Shown: piece after piece, positions 43,701-54,689 of the stretch
How the letters are laid out: every line of letters begins with the position of its first letter
How positions within the stretch are numbered: position 1 is the stretch's first letter
From: Adiantum capillus-veneris
Lineage: Eukaryota > Streptophyta > Polypodiopsida > Polypodiales > Pteridaceae
DNA length: 64,000 bases
Direction of reading: 5' to 3'
Assembly (NCBI GenBank): GCA_014529385.2
Contig: CM043959.1
Location: 47,807,928-47,871,927 of the forward strand
Notes under the pieces: generated by a model
What the model saw: the letters and a program-made list of their open reading frames with translations, nothing else
What the model was told of the DNA's origin: nothing
Database searches by the model: none
Made by a program: the position numbers and the translations under genes

Positions 43701-45960
43701 CACAGGTTACTTGTCAATCCTAAGAAAAGTGAATTCTTCCTCGAAGAGATCCACTTTCTGGGCCACATAGTCTCAAAGGATGGTGTTAGAATGGATCCCG
43801 CAAAGGTCGAAGCTATCAAGACATGGCCAGACTTGAAGACTGTGCACGATGTCAGAAGCTTCTTGGGATTGTGTTCCTACTATAGAAGGTTTATCAGAAA
43901 TTTTGCAGAGATAGCATCGCCTCTTCACGCATTGCAAAAGAAAGAGGTCACTTTCAGATGGACCCAAAAAGAGATTTCAGCTTTTAGTCTCTTAAAGGAA
44001 AAGTTGACTTCAGATCCAGTTATTGTTTTGCCAGATCTCAGGAAGTCATTTGTGGTCCAGTGTGACGCCTGTGGCAGTAGCATCGGAGCAGTGCTAATGC
44101 AAGATGGACGGGTAGTAGCCTATGAAAGCCGAATTTTGCAAGGGCCAGAGAGGACTATGCAAGTCTATGAGAAAGAGCTCTTGGCCGTGATTCATGCGCT
44201 TTCTAGCTGGAAGCACTACCTCTTAGGTGCTGATTTTGTTGTCCAAACAGATCATCAGACCTTGCGATACTTCTTGACACAGTCAAAGTTATCCGAGAAG
44301 CATATGCGATGGGCAAACATTCTTTCCATGTTCCACTTCCAGATTATGCATGTGGAAGGCAAGAAGAATGTTGTGGCTGATGCGTTATCAAGAAAGCCAC
44401 AAATTTCAGCTGTGTCAATTCCTTATCATCATGAGTTAGATGACATGAAGGAACAGTATACTGCTGATGAAGATTTTGCAAGGATCTTTGAACAGTTACA
44501 AGAGGGGCAACATCACGAGCACTACCTCCTCAGAGATGGTTTTATGATGATGCATGGCAGACTTTGTGTCACTAGGCCATTGCGACATAAGGTCATGGAA
44601 GAGAGTCATGTCCCACCGTATGCAGGGCATCATGGCATTGATGCAACAGTTAAAGCGGTAGAGACGTTCTTCTATTGGCCTACCTTGAGGAGAGATGTGG
44701 ATGCCTTTGTGCGAGCATGCATAGTTTGCCAAAAGGTCAAGTTTGACAGGCAAAAGGCACCAGGGTTGTTACAACCACTGCCGATTCCGAATAAGCCATG
44801 GGAAAGCATTGCTATGGACTTTATCTTTGATCTTCCAAGAACGCCAACAGGGAATGATGGTATATGGACCATTATCTGCAGGTTCAGCAAGCAGGCCCAT
44901 TTTATCCCTGTCAGGAAGAAGATAAAATCTGATCATATGGCACGCTTGTTCATGTACAATGTGTTTAAGTACCATGGTATGCCACAATCGATTATCAGTG
45001 ATCGTGATCCTCGCATGACCAGTTTGTTCTGGAGAGGATTGTTTGAGAACATGGGTACTACGCTCAAGTTCTCGTCTTCGTTTCATCCACAAACTGATGG
45101 ACAGTCAGAAGAGGCTAATTCTACTGTCTTAGATCTGCTGAAATGCTGTGTCAGATAATAAGGGCAAGTGGGAACAGTATTTGCCTATGCTTGAGTATGC
45201 GTACAATAATACGGTGCATTCGTCTACTGGAAAAGCACCTTTTGAAATTGTTGAAGGCGGCAAAAAGGTTCCTCCCATTTTGCATACAAAGGACAAGATC
45301 TTTGAGGCAGATCGATATGTTGAGAACATGGATGAGATGTATAAGAAGATTAAAGTTGCCTTGGACAAGACTCAGGCAAAACAGAAAAAGGCTGCTGACC
45401 GTCACCGTCGTGAATTGCTACTATCACCTGGTGATTGGGTTCTCTTAAGGTTCGAAAAGGCAAGGTTAAAGAAGATGAAGGGCAAGGAACGGCTGTTTCC
45501 TAAGCTCAGCATGCGTTACTATGGGCCTTTTCAAGTGCTTGACAAGATCAGCGATGTGGCTTACAGGCTGAAATTGCCTGATGCATGGAAGATTCATAAT
45601 GCGTTTCACGTGAGTCTTCTGAGACCCTTCGTGGGTGATGTGCCAGAAGATATGCCAGTTGAGGATCAGCCAGAAGTTGAAGAACTTGATGAGATCTTGG
45701 TACCTGAGCAAGTTTTGGCACATAAGGACAGAAAAGTTAAAGGACAAGTTGCAAGACGCTATTTGGTGAAGTTCAAGAACTATCCGCCTATGGATGCAAA
45801 GTGGATGGAAGAGCATGAACTGTCAGAGTCACCAAATGTATTGCAGCTTTACCTTGAAGCCTTTGGGTTACAGCCTACTTATGCCCCAACCCAACGTGTG
45901 CAAAGGAGGGGTAATGATAGAGCTAGTACATCAAATGTACATATGAATTCAGTGCCATAG
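40756..45960 (+). pseudogene. gag-pol: Gypsy C gag-pol with chromodomain, nearly intact
   Basis: Gag starts at ATG 40,756 (MADKGKGIMEEG), and a frameshift near 41,035 moves it to the frame that stays open to 45,158. This 1,333-codon stretch holds a Gly/Met/Gln-rich region, capsid core, knuckle CFICEQPGHFSINC (42,384-42,425), protease (FFDPGAKANFIS), RT with FFDDMIVYS at 43,618, RNase H (QCDACGSSIGAVL), the HHCC region and integrase (AMDFIFDLP, SDRDPRMT, HPQTDGQSEE). In RT the KKDG turn is shortened to KDW. A second frameshift at about 45,150 leads to the last 260 codons: GPFQVLDK, FHVSLLRPF and an intact chromodomain (about 45,700-45,875). One polyprotein without a stop between gag and pol is usual for chromoviruses. 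Confidence 0.93.
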
Positions 45961-46120
45961 ATGGAAATGGCAAAAGTATGAAGGCCTCATTAAGTCATTT
46001 GTATCTATGTATGTTACGACCTTTCTTGCGGATACATGCGATGATAAAAGAGTGTTAATAGCACAAGATCATCAGTGGCGTGTATTTATGGTATGCAATC
46101 GAGGACGTTTGCGATTTCAA

Positions 46121-46130
46121 GAGGGGGGTA
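46121..46130 (+). promoter_or_regulatory. Polypurine tract of gypsy C
   Basis: GAGGGGGGTA directly before the 3' LTR. The gypsy A remnant has the matching AAGATGGGGGTA before 19,167. Confidence 0.85.
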
Positions 46131-47607
46131 TGTCACGAGGACGTGGCAGTTATTAACCATGTCACAGAGATGTGGCAACTGCTAACCTTGGTTGTTGGTT
46201 TCTTTCCAATGGGGTTTATTTTATTTGTTTAAGACCCTCTTTTTGAAGTAGCAAACGGTCGGACATTGTATGGCCAATGTGAACGGTAGATTCACCCGCA
46301 GACGGGAAGTGGTCGGCACTGGAATTCGTATGGTAAGAGGATGTCTAGGCTCAGAGCAAGATCATATAGGTCCCCCCGTCGCACTTAGCAAGTTGGTGGA
46401 TACTAGGAAGTGAACTCAATTAAGGCGTAAAGTCAAGGTGGGACTACCAACAAAAAGTATCCAACAGTTGGGCCACATTGCACTTTTGGATGCGGTCCCA
46501 ATGAGGATAGATGGTCAGAAGACCAGTGGGAGCCCAACGGAAGCATCTCCTAAAATTTAGGGAATTGCTATTTTGGGCCGTGAAATGTGTTCGCGTCATT
46601 ACCTCCGGTATGACTAGGGGAACACTTTATAACTCTGCCGCGAAGTCAACTGACGCGTCGGTTGGGATATTTTTAAGCGGCGAACCCGAAACGGGAAAAT
46701 GCTTGAAAATGCGCCAAGTGTCACATTTTGGTGAACTTTCCTCTTGCAGAAAAATGGGCGCTGATTTTTATGCTGGGAGAGGCCTCATTTGCAACCTGTC
46801 ACAGGTTAAGAGCTATGGAGTGCTTTCTTTCACTCTCATGTACAGTGTGGTGCTAGGAGTGATGCCCTGCACACTACACACTGCTCTCTCTCTCCCCTAC
46901 GTGCAGTTATGTGATGCCCCACAAGAGGGCTACTCATTTGACTGATGTACAGTTGTGTGGGTTCATGCTTTTGTGCTGAGGTAAGAGCCTCCTTGAGCAG
47001 GAACAGGGGTAGCTAACTGCTGCTCCAAAGCAGGCACTGGTGAGGGTCATAACCTCACCGTACAGGTGCAAAATCAGCGCTGTGTATGCGCTGTAAATTC
47101 ACTGTTTTTCAGCCATACGGACGCCAGGATCATTGGGAATCGTGCCCCACTGGCAAAGGACAGTTAGGGGACTGTTTGGGGCTGAAAACAGGGCAAAAAC
47201 CAGTAAATACAGCGTGCTGAATTTACTGTTTTTTGACAGGAATCAGAGGGTATACGACAGTGCAAGCGAGTTCCAGCAGGGGAATTGGTTTCGCGCAAGT
47301 TTTGGGGCTGTTATGCTGCCGAAATTTGGCCAAATCAAATGGTATCTAGGTGGATACACGTGAAGGATTCCCAGGACCTTACCTTGTAATTTACCCTCCT
47401 AAAGAATAAAGAAATACCGAAAGGGGCGCCAATTTTGGGGCCTACAGGTTGTCGGCGTCTGCTCGGAGCATTCTAGCTTCCGAGCTGTGTGTGTGATTAA
47501 GTGTTAATTCCCATAGCAGGTTCTCTTTGCAAAGTGCTCTGTGTGTGTGTATAAAGTAAAGAATTTCGGGTGAAAGCCAACGCCTACCGCCCTACGGGCC
47601 GGTTACA
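46131..47607 (+). repeat. 3' LTR of gypsy C
   Basis: 1,477 bp, almost identical to the 5' LTR. It carries an additional 15 bp near 47,520 (GGTTCTCTTTGCAAA context) which the 5' copy lacks. Confidence 0.96.
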
Positions 47608-47612
47608 GGAGA

Positions 47613-48150
47613 CCACCAAGTTCTTGCTTGAGAAGTTGCCTGGTGAGCTTGGCTCATGTTGCCTCTTCTGCCATTTAGTGCTAGCCTAGGTTTGCTTTTT
47701 TTTTTTTTTTTTTTGGGAAAAAGTCAAGGCTGTATATTACTGAGTACAATATAATCCCCAGCGGATGCCAAAATAGCCTATCACGTGGGGTGTACAAGCT
47801 GAATGTAAGGAGGAGAGCCACTATAGTGACAACTCGACTAAAACAATCTCATGGTGGTCGGTGTGACGAGTGGAGGAGAAACCACGAGGAGGGGCATAAT
47901 GCCACGTAATTACTGAGTACAATATAATCCCCAGCGGATGCCAAAATAGCCTATCACGTGGGGTGTACAAGCTAAATGTAAAGAGGAGAGCCACTATAGT
48001 GACAACTTGACTAAAACAATCTCATGTTGGTCGGTGTGACGACGGGAGGAGAAACCACCGAGGAGGGGCATATACAAACTTACTCAATTTGCCCTACCTA
48101 CTTTCCAACAAAAGTCACTTAAAAATAATAAGTGAAAAATGTCAAAAAAT
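47613..48150 (-). repeat. Inverted G2 LTR, 5' part (resumes after gypsy C), with SINE-like insert
   Basis: This continues the LTR broken at 39,195. GCTAGCCTAGGTTTGC (47,680-47,695) and CAATTTGCCCTACCTAC (48,086-48,102) match other G2 LTRs, with a 373-bp insertion between them. At about 48,150 it fuses to an inverted protease fragment within AAAAAATTT, so the first part of U3 is missing. Confidence 0.8.
47696..48070 (-). mobile_element. SINE-like retroposon made of two 173-bp tandem units with poly-A tail
   Basis: On the minus strand the insert ends …TACAGCCTTGACTTTTTCCC followed by 19 A (plus-strand T run 47,696-47,714). Two nearly identical units, each from ATTACTGAGTACAATATAAT to GAGGAGGGGCAT, start at 47,736 and 47,909. 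It lies inside a G2 LTR. Pol III boxes are not convincing, and no clear target duplication is seen. The poly-A end and the tail sequence resemble 3' ends of plant SINEs. Confidence 0.65.
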
Positions 48151-48350
48151 TTAGCAATGAGAGAGGGAGAATGAACAACTTCCTCTCCACGAATGACAAT
48201 GGGAGAGTCACTTTTGGCATAGAAAGTGAGAGTGTTAGCCTCCCAATCAATGAGAGGGTTAAGCTCACGAAACCATCGAATGCCCAAAATCATATCACAT
48301 CCTGAGAGAGGAGAGACAAAAAAATCTTCTACTGAAAGCAACTAGCATGT
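48151..48350 (-). pseudogene. Inverted G2 protease fragment
   Basis: The minus frame carries VSPLSGCDMILGIRWF and NPLIDWEANTLTF, paralogous to 38,130-38,280. It lies between the truncated inverted LTR and the plus-strand RT, with a strand switch at about 48,350. Confidence 0.72.
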
Positions 48351-48360
48351 CAGTAAGACT

Positions 48361-51048
48361 CCCTACCATTTGAACAAGACACAGGAAGAAGAGTTAGAGC
48401 GACAACTCACGGAGTTGGTGGCTAGAGGATTCATACGTCCTAGTGTAAGTCCTTTTGTTGCTCCTATTTTGTTTGTTCGCAAGAAGGATGGTTCGTCTCG
48501 TTTGTGTGTTGATTACAGGGCATTGAACAAGATGACCGTCAAGAACAAGTTTCCGATGCCTTGCATTGAGTATATCCTTGATCGGCTCAATGGGGTAAAG
48601 GTTTTCAACAAGGTCGATCTCAAGAGTGGATACCATCAAGTACGGGTATTCAAAGGCGACATTTTTCAAGGCCGCTTTTCCCACCAAGCGAGGGCAATGG
48701 GAGTATATTGTTATGCCTTTTGGATTGACGGGTGTCGTGGGTACATTTAATCGACGATATGGTCAGTGTATGTGTGTTCATCTTTTTGGATGATATTCTC
48801 ATTTTTTTGCATCGTGGGAACAACATGAAAGGGATGTCGAAAGGGTACTAACCCGTTTGGATGAGTGTCAGTTGTACATTGTAGCTAGTAAGTCTGAATT
48901 TTTTCTTACTGAAGTCACTTATCTGGGTTATATCATTTCTACAGAAGGCGTCGAGCTAGATCCCGCGAAGGTGGAACAGGTTCGTAATTGGGATTTGTCC
49001 AATACTGCATATGATGTGCGTTGTTTCTTGGTTTATGTCAAGCATATAGTTCGCACATAGAGAATTTTGCACGCATTGCTACACCTATGACTGATGTTTT
49101 GAAAGGGGTTAACACTCGCCGTCAACGCGTAGACTTGCTCGAAGCAGCCATTGAGGCTATCACAGCTCTCAAGGTTGCGGTGACAGAAGCACCGTGTCTT
49201 ATCCTTGCCTCTTGGGATGATCCCTTTGAGGTATGGACGGATGCAAGCAATGTCGCCATAGGCATTGTGCTTCAGCAGCATGGTCGTCCTGTAGCTTTCC
49301 TTAGCCGGAAGCTCAATAGTGCGGAAAAGAATTATTCGGTCTATGATAAAGAACTTTTGTCTGTCATTCACTCTTTTAAGCATTGCAAGCATTTTCTTTA
49401 TGGTAGAGAGTTTACAGTTCCCACAAATCATCAAGCCCTCAAGTGGCTCCAGTCTATGCCTAGTGCACATTGGAGTGATCGCCAGGCACGGTGGTCACAA
49501 TTTTTTGAGCAATTTGGAGGTATATGCCTGGAAAAGCTAACCCTGTAACAGATGCGTTGAGTCGCAAAGGACAAATTTTGGCTCTTGAGTCAAGGTCCAC
49601 ATTTTCTATTCATGCGTGTCTTTCAAGAGCATGAAGAATCAGTATGAGGATTCCGAGTTTGGTAAGCATTGGTTGTAGGCTCTTGCTTCTCAAGGGCCAA
49701 GCAACTATCTCATTTGTGATGGTTTGTTGTATTTTCGTCAAAGTTTATGTGTGTTGCCCTCTCTCAGGCCAACCATATTGCATGATGCACATGATTCTCT
49801 CACGGGTGGGCACAGGGGAATGCCATTTTGGAAAAAATAGAAAGAGTCTTTTATTGGCCTAAAATGCGAAAGGATGTGTTCGTTATGTCACATAGTGCAC
49901 TATATGTCAAAAGGTAAAAGCTCCTCGGGGTAAGCAGCAAGGCCTCTTGCTTCCGCTACCTATTCCCAATGGACCATGGATTTTGTGACTAACCTTCCAC
50001 CAAGTTTGCATTCAAGGAACACTCAATGTTTAACAATTGTTGATCGTTTCAGCAAGTTTTGCATGTTGATTCCTTGTAAAGCCACAGTCACTGCACAAGA
50101 TGTAGCACGGTTGTTCATTAAGCATTGGTACCCCCTCTGTGGTTTGCCAAAATCAATTGTTTCATATAGGGATGTTAAGTTCACGTCCAATTTTTGGCGC
50201 GCACTCTTTGAAAATTTTGGCACTAAGTTGAATTTTTCATCGTCTTTTCATCCACAGTCAGATAGTCAGACAGAGATTTACAATCAATTGGCTTTTGATG
50301 TTTTAAAGTCATATGTGCATGATCAGCAGTCTCAGTGGGAGCTCTATCTCCCATTGGTTCAGGCTATTTTGAATGACTCTTTTTCCTCTGCCATTGGTCG
50401 AACTCCATATGAGGCAACTTTTGCCGTCCGTTCCAGTCACTTTTGACTCGCTCGGTCAGTCAAATGCCTGATGCCAATGCTGAAAGTCAGTCATTGGATG
50501 AGATTTCTAAGAGTGTGAAGCTTCGGCCAAGCAAGGCTCAGGAATCTTATTCACGGCAGGCTAATAAGCATCGTCAGGATGTTTCAATCAAGGAAGGGGA
50601 TTGGGTGTATTTAAGAATCATGAAGCAACGTCTTAAGCAAGTTGGAAAGAAGTGTCCCAAGTTGTCTTTTCGCATGTATAGTCCATTTCCAATCATTAAA
50701 AGGATAAATGAGGTTTCAATGAAATTGCAATTGCCTAAATCATAGTCAATGCACAATGTTTTCCATGTTTCTTGGTTGAAAGTGTTTCAGGGAACGCCTC
50801 CAAAGGACATTTCGGAAGAAGAAGAACCGGAGATCATAGATGAAGCTAAAGTCATGGAGCCGGAGCAAGTGTTGTTGCATCGGTTTCGACATGGTTCGAA
50901 GAAGCAAGTGAGACAATACTTCTTGAAGTTCAAGGATCGAGGAACCCACGAAGCGGTGTGGATAGACGAAGAGTTTTTCAAGGATTATCCAGAGTTGTTG
51001 GCAGACTACAAGGAAGCCATGCAGCTTGGTACTAGTACCTCACTTTAA
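48361..51048 (+). pseudogene. pol: Outer G2 pol: RT, RNase H, integrase, chromodomain
   Basis: RT starts with TQEEELERQLTELVARGFI and VRKKDGSSRLCVDYRALNK (48,370-48,540). Frameshifts near 48,660 and 48,760 follow, and the catalytic motif reads FLDD (about 48,790). LTRLDECQLYIVASKSEFFL and TYLGYIISTEGVELD are clear. RNase H (VWTDASNVAIGIVL, YDKELLSVIHSFKHCKHFL) spans 49,200-49,550. Integrase is open at 49,976-50,446 (DFVTNLPPS, SYRDVKFTS, HPQSDSQTE). The tail (GDWVYLRIMKQRL, FHVSWLKVF) ends in a chromodomain at about 50,860-51,030 (KKQVRQYFLKFKDR, AVWIDEEFF). At least four lesions. Confidence 0.88.
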
Positions 51049-51059
51049 AAAGGAGGGGA

Positions 51060-52133
51060 TGTCACGTGACACATCCAACCCTATGTGTCCGTGGACAAAC
51101 TACAGCATGACAAGGGTTCAGTCAATCCAATCAGTCTAGCTTAAGAAGTGTTATGGAGTCTGTTCACAACCCATCCATGCCAGGCACTTAGAGTAGATGC
51201 ATATCCTCTGGTTGCACACAGCATGATCATCAGTATTACCATCAGAATCCAACAGAATCCATCAGGAGCATTTTCCAGTGCATTAAACCTATTTTCCCTA
51301 TTTTTGACATTTTTCACTTATTATTTTAAGTGACTTTTGTTGGGAACTGAGTAGGGCAAATTGGGTAAGATAATATATAAACAAACCTAAGCTAGCACTA
51401 TTTGGCAGAAGAGCAAGGAGAACACAGGCCAAGGGCAGCAGGTTCCCCCTCTCTCTCTCAAGCAAGACTCCCCCTTCTTTGTGGCAATTTTCCCCAGCAA
51501 GACCCGCGACCTACACCACACTCCCACTAGCGTTTTCAGCCATTAGCCTCACCGCCATAGCCTCAGCAAATCAGCGTTTTATACCAGCAACATCAGCGTT
51601 TTTGGAAGTCTCAAAAGGCCGGCAAATCAGCGGTTTCAAGGCAGCAGAAAAGCACTGAATTACAGCAGTAAAGCAGCATTTTCATGCTACAGCGGGCTGC
51701 GTTTTTGCATCAGCAGATTTCAGCCTCCTTGGCGTTTTTGGACAGCAGTACACAAGTTGTCGGAACACTCAGTTTTCAGCCATAGACTCGGTCCGTCGTC
51801 AACTGTCGACATCGACATAGCCATTAGACTTGCATCAGTTAGCATCCATCCACTTTTGTACCAGATTGTGCAATCAATAGTAGACCATTGTCGCCAACGA
51901 GAGTGGGGCCTTCGGAGGAGGGTTTTACAACGTCTCTGGTGTCGTATTCTCTTCTCTCTCTATCTCTCAGTTTCATGCACCTTCACGCACAATGTCCATT
52001 CACTTTGTTCGTGTACAATGCACTCTCTCATTAAGAACGGAAAGCTCTCCCTTCCATAACAAAAAGGAACCTTGAGCACAGTTCGGAGCACTCATCTGAG
52101 AAAAGTACAACATTCATTCCGCTGCACCTAACA
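51060..52133 (+). repeat. 3' LTR of outer G2 element
   Basis: After the PPT AAAAAGGAGGGGA the 1,074-bp LTR starts TGTCACGTGACACATCC and ends GCTGCACCTAACA. It is followed by TTTTT (52,134-52,138), matching the TTTTT before 25,109. One arm of the hairpin (about 51,885-51,906) carries two changes. Confidence 0.9.
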
Positions 52134-52289
52134 TTTTTGTTCGTGTGTTGCTATTGATTTCTCGCTTGGAGTGTCCAAGCTTGTACGAAGCACCTGTGAC
52201 TGCATCTCCAAGAGATCCAAAGCCTGCTGGACTGGTCTATCTTGCTGCTCATGAACTGTCATTGATTGTTGATCCTCCTCATCTCTTTG

Positions 52290-52385
52290 TCCAACTGCCC
52301 AGGTACCTCTCTCTCTCCAACGAGGAGAGTTGAACTCAAGACCTGTTATTCAAGAGGGAAATGGCATAACCTATCTACCACACTT
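52290..52385 (-). other. Possible tRNA-derived SINE head
   Basis: On the minus strand AAGTGTGGTAGATAGG resembles an A box, and GAGTTCAACTC, 40-45 bases further on, fits a B box. No cloverleaf, tail or target duplication could be established, so this is only a candidate. Confidence 0.3.
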
Positions 52386-52427
52386 GGATAGTTTCCTACG
52401 ACGTTAAAATTCTTCTCTTCTTCTTCT

Positions 52428-52431
<4 letters not shown>

Positions 52432-52497
<66 letters not shown>

Positions 52498-52511
52498 GTG
52501 TGTGTGTGTGT
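52432..52511 (+). repeat. (TC)n(TATC)n(TG)n compound microsatellite
   Basis: (TC)n at 52,432-52,486, TATC units to 52,497, then TG to 52,511. It separates the two copies of the direct duplication. Confidence 0.95.
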
Positions 52512-52671
52512 CGATTCGCCTTCTTTCTCCCGTCAAGTTCAATGATTTTGCAGTTTTTGTTTGTGTGTTGCTAATGATTTCTCGCTTGGAGTGTCCAAGC
52601 CTGTAAGAGGCACCTGCGACTGCATTTCCAAGAGATCCAAAGCCTACTGGACTGGTCTATCTTGTGGGCAC

Positions 52672-53000
52672 TGGCGAGGAGTGTCATCGACTTTGCACCT
52701 TATGCCCTCGTCAAGTGCGAGAGAGTGAGTACCACACACTACTTGAGTGCTCAGCTTTTGACCACATTAGGTCCTCTTTTCCCCATATATTCAGCCATGA
52801 TCTCTCCCTACATACCTTCCTCTCCCAACCACGATGTGGACTCTCTATTGCGACGCTCATTTCAGCCATTTTTGAGCATCACTTATGAACTCCACTCACA
52901 CCATGTGACATGTTCATTTGGTCCCATAGGTCATATTTGACCTCCCAGGATGATAATAGAACTATCTATCTATCTATCTATCTCTCTCTCTCTCTCTCTC
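52672..53000 (+). mobile_element. LINE ORF2 C-terminus and 3' tail
   Basis: The frame starting near 52,664 reads CHRLCTLCPRQVRESEYH and LLECSAFDHIRSSFPHIF, a CX2C...HX4C cluster typical of the C-terminal end of LINE ORF2 proteins, and stops at 52,888. A (TATC)n then (TC)n tail at 52,965-53,000 looks like a LINE 3' end. It need not belong to the LINE at 16.6-18.6 kb. Confidence 0.6.
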
Positions 53001-53790
53001 AACAATCTCGTGGAAAATCAAGTGCGTCTTTTGAGTGCTGACATCGAATCCGTTCAAATGGGAGATGACGTGGTAGTATGGACTCAAAGCCTTTGGGAGC
53101 TAGTTGTAAAGCTGTTGACTTTTCAGAGTGCCATCTCTTGAATACGAGTTGATTTTGGGCCTTCTTAGCCATGTAAAAGCAAGAGGCCAAGGTGTCTCTA
53201 AAGGTGGGCACTTATGCGAGTTCCAGGCATCCAACTGAAGCTAGACTCACGCTGGCAATTGTCTCTCACAAGATCAATAATATAAATAAATATCGCAAGG
53301 TGTGCATTTAGGAGGCATTGCATCTGGTAAGTCCTCTCTCAATCTCCAATCTCTCCGCAAGTGTGAAGTTCTTTTTCGATTCAAGTGCTCAAATTGTTTG
53401 CAGATTTGTTTCAATTGTGCTAAAGTCAGTTCCAATTGTTATTTTCCGACAGCACGTAGTGCCCAACAGGTTACATTGCCGCTGCAGTGCAGCTCTACTC
53501 TCGGCATCAAATATAACTTACAAAACATTCAAAGGCTCCATGCTCCGCAACCTAATGCGGACCTTATGGCCCAGATAAGCCTTCCAAAGGATACCCTCTC
53601 TCCATTTTTGTGCATTGCTGGCTGCTCTATCCATCCAGCCTTTTGTGGCTGTCCTATCTCCCCAAGGTGACCCACTTCCGTTTTTCCTTATTTAGGGCTG
53701 ATTTAACTCCCAACCTTCTAAATCTGGCCGCTATTCATCATAAGTGACCCTTTCTTGGTTGTGATTTCCTGTTTTCAGCCTACAATTCCA
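53001..53790. other. Intergenic DNA, no supported gene
   Basis: Short overlapping frames (53,302-53,670) show no known domain, although a Cys-rich run (CSNCLQICFNC) occurs near 53,390. Coding status is unsupported. Confidence 0.4.
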
Positions 53791-54443
53791 AATTGACCCC
53801 TAGGTGGAGATTTTTGAGGAGATTTACAACCACCCTCACACAAAGGGTGATAACTCCATTGAGGTATCATTACAAGAATCTATCATCTCTAATACAAATG
53901 CGGACTCTTTATTGGTACTACCTCAAGATAGTCATCAAATTACACCCCCACTCCATGTTCTCAATTGACTCACTCCTCTACCTGTGCTATTCATCGACTT
54001 ACTTCTCTGCACTCCAATGTGTTAAGATTGCCTCTCCTTAATCGCGTTGCACACTATCGTAAAGGCAAACCAAAAGACACTTTGGCTACGATCTCTTCGA
54101 AGAAAATCATCACTCTACCCCCTCCTCCAAGTGGCAGGACTATGTCAAGTCTTTGAAATGCATGGGATCGTTCGGCATGCTAAACTCTCTTCTTTCTATT
54201 GACTTTGATGAAGGAGAATCACTCTTCGAGAAATTCCCAGAAGACTCTGTATGTGTCAGCTTCTACCTTCATGTTTACTACCAAACCACGATCTACTATG
54301 ACTCCACACTCTTAAGAGTGCATTACACCACAAATGCAGAAGATAGACAAGCATCAATGGCGAGGAATCGCATGGTAGTGGTCAACGTGTCTAACAAGGA
54401 AAATGAGAAAACACCAAACGACCAAGAGCAGACTATCTATTGA
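53791..54443 (+). other. Protein-like but broken ORF region, unidentified
   Basis: Consecutive plus-strand frames (ending near 53,970, 54,156 and 54,443) read like a decayed coding sequence: EIFEEIYNHPHTKGDNSIEV, then RVAHYRKGKPKDTLATISSKK, then FDEGESLFEKFPEDSVCVSF. I do not recognise the family. It lies downstream of the ZF-HD gene in opposite orientation and could be a host pseudogene or a transposon piece. Confidence 0.3.
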
Positions 54444-54689
54444 AAGAAACAAAGCATAACATCACAAAATGGGGGAAACATTTAAGACTTCGATCCATCC
54501 ATTAAGAAAGGCAAAGCATAATATCACAAAATGCAGTAGATACAAACCAAAGTAAAGGATTTTGCAACAGCCAATTGCCAAAAACAAGGATGTGTTTGCA
54601 AACAAAAACACAAATTGTGGCCTAAAAATCTCAAGTTAGTCCTTTCACAGACATAAACTTTAAAACAGCTGGAATAACCAAGAGCACAC
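54444..54689 (-). other. Probable 3' UTR of the ZF-HD gene
   Basis: The region after the stop codon contains no other ORF. A 21-bp word AAAGCATAA(C/T)ATCACAAAATG occurs twice (about 54,451 and 54,511). A poly-A signal was not clearly seen. Confidence 0.4.

Larger units (their letters stand above)
39196..47607 (+). mobile_element. Gypsy C: youngest full-length chromovirus, TSD GGAGA
   Basis: 8,412 bp, LTRs of 1,462 and 1,477 bp with TGTCAC...GGTTACA ends, GGAGA at 39,191-39,195 and 47,608-47,612, a tRNA-Glu-like PBS and a PPT. The LTRs show about seven substitutions and one 15-bp indel by eye, so insertion was recent compared with gypsy B and G2. Gag-pol is intact except for two frameshifts (near 41,035 and 45,150). 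It inserted into a G2 LTR within the outer element. Confidence 0.96.
25109..52133 (+). mobile_element. Outer Ty3/gypsy element of family G2 with nested insertions (27 kb)
   Basis: A plus-strand LTR at 25,109-26,173 and another at 51,060-52,133 bound the segment, both with TGTCAC...CTAACA ends, a tRNA-Met PBS after the first and a PPT (AAAAAGGAGGGGA) before the second. TTTTT flanks both outer ends, and the joined flanks match an uninterrupted paralogue just downstream. Inside lie G2 pieces in both orientations, gypsy B, gypsy C and a SINE-like insert. The pol with C-terminal chromodomain identifies a chromovirus. The LTRs differ at many sites and by indels, so this is the oldest insertion of the nest. 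Confidence 0.82.
52134..52664 (+). repeat. Direct duplication containing the G2 target site and its empty paralogue
   Basis: TTGCTATTGATTTCTCGCTTGGAGTG... at 52,149-52,240 recurs at 52,570-52,664 with few changes. Upstream of the second copy, 52,508-52,558 match the left flank of the G2 insertion (25,058-25,108). The second copy is therefore an uninterrupted version of the target (GCAGTTTTTGTTTG). No coding function recognised. Confidence 0.88.

Noticed and set aside
47736-48070. CRISPR-like or satellite array
   Set aside because: Only two long units with a single poly-A tail; no spacers and no short regular repeats.
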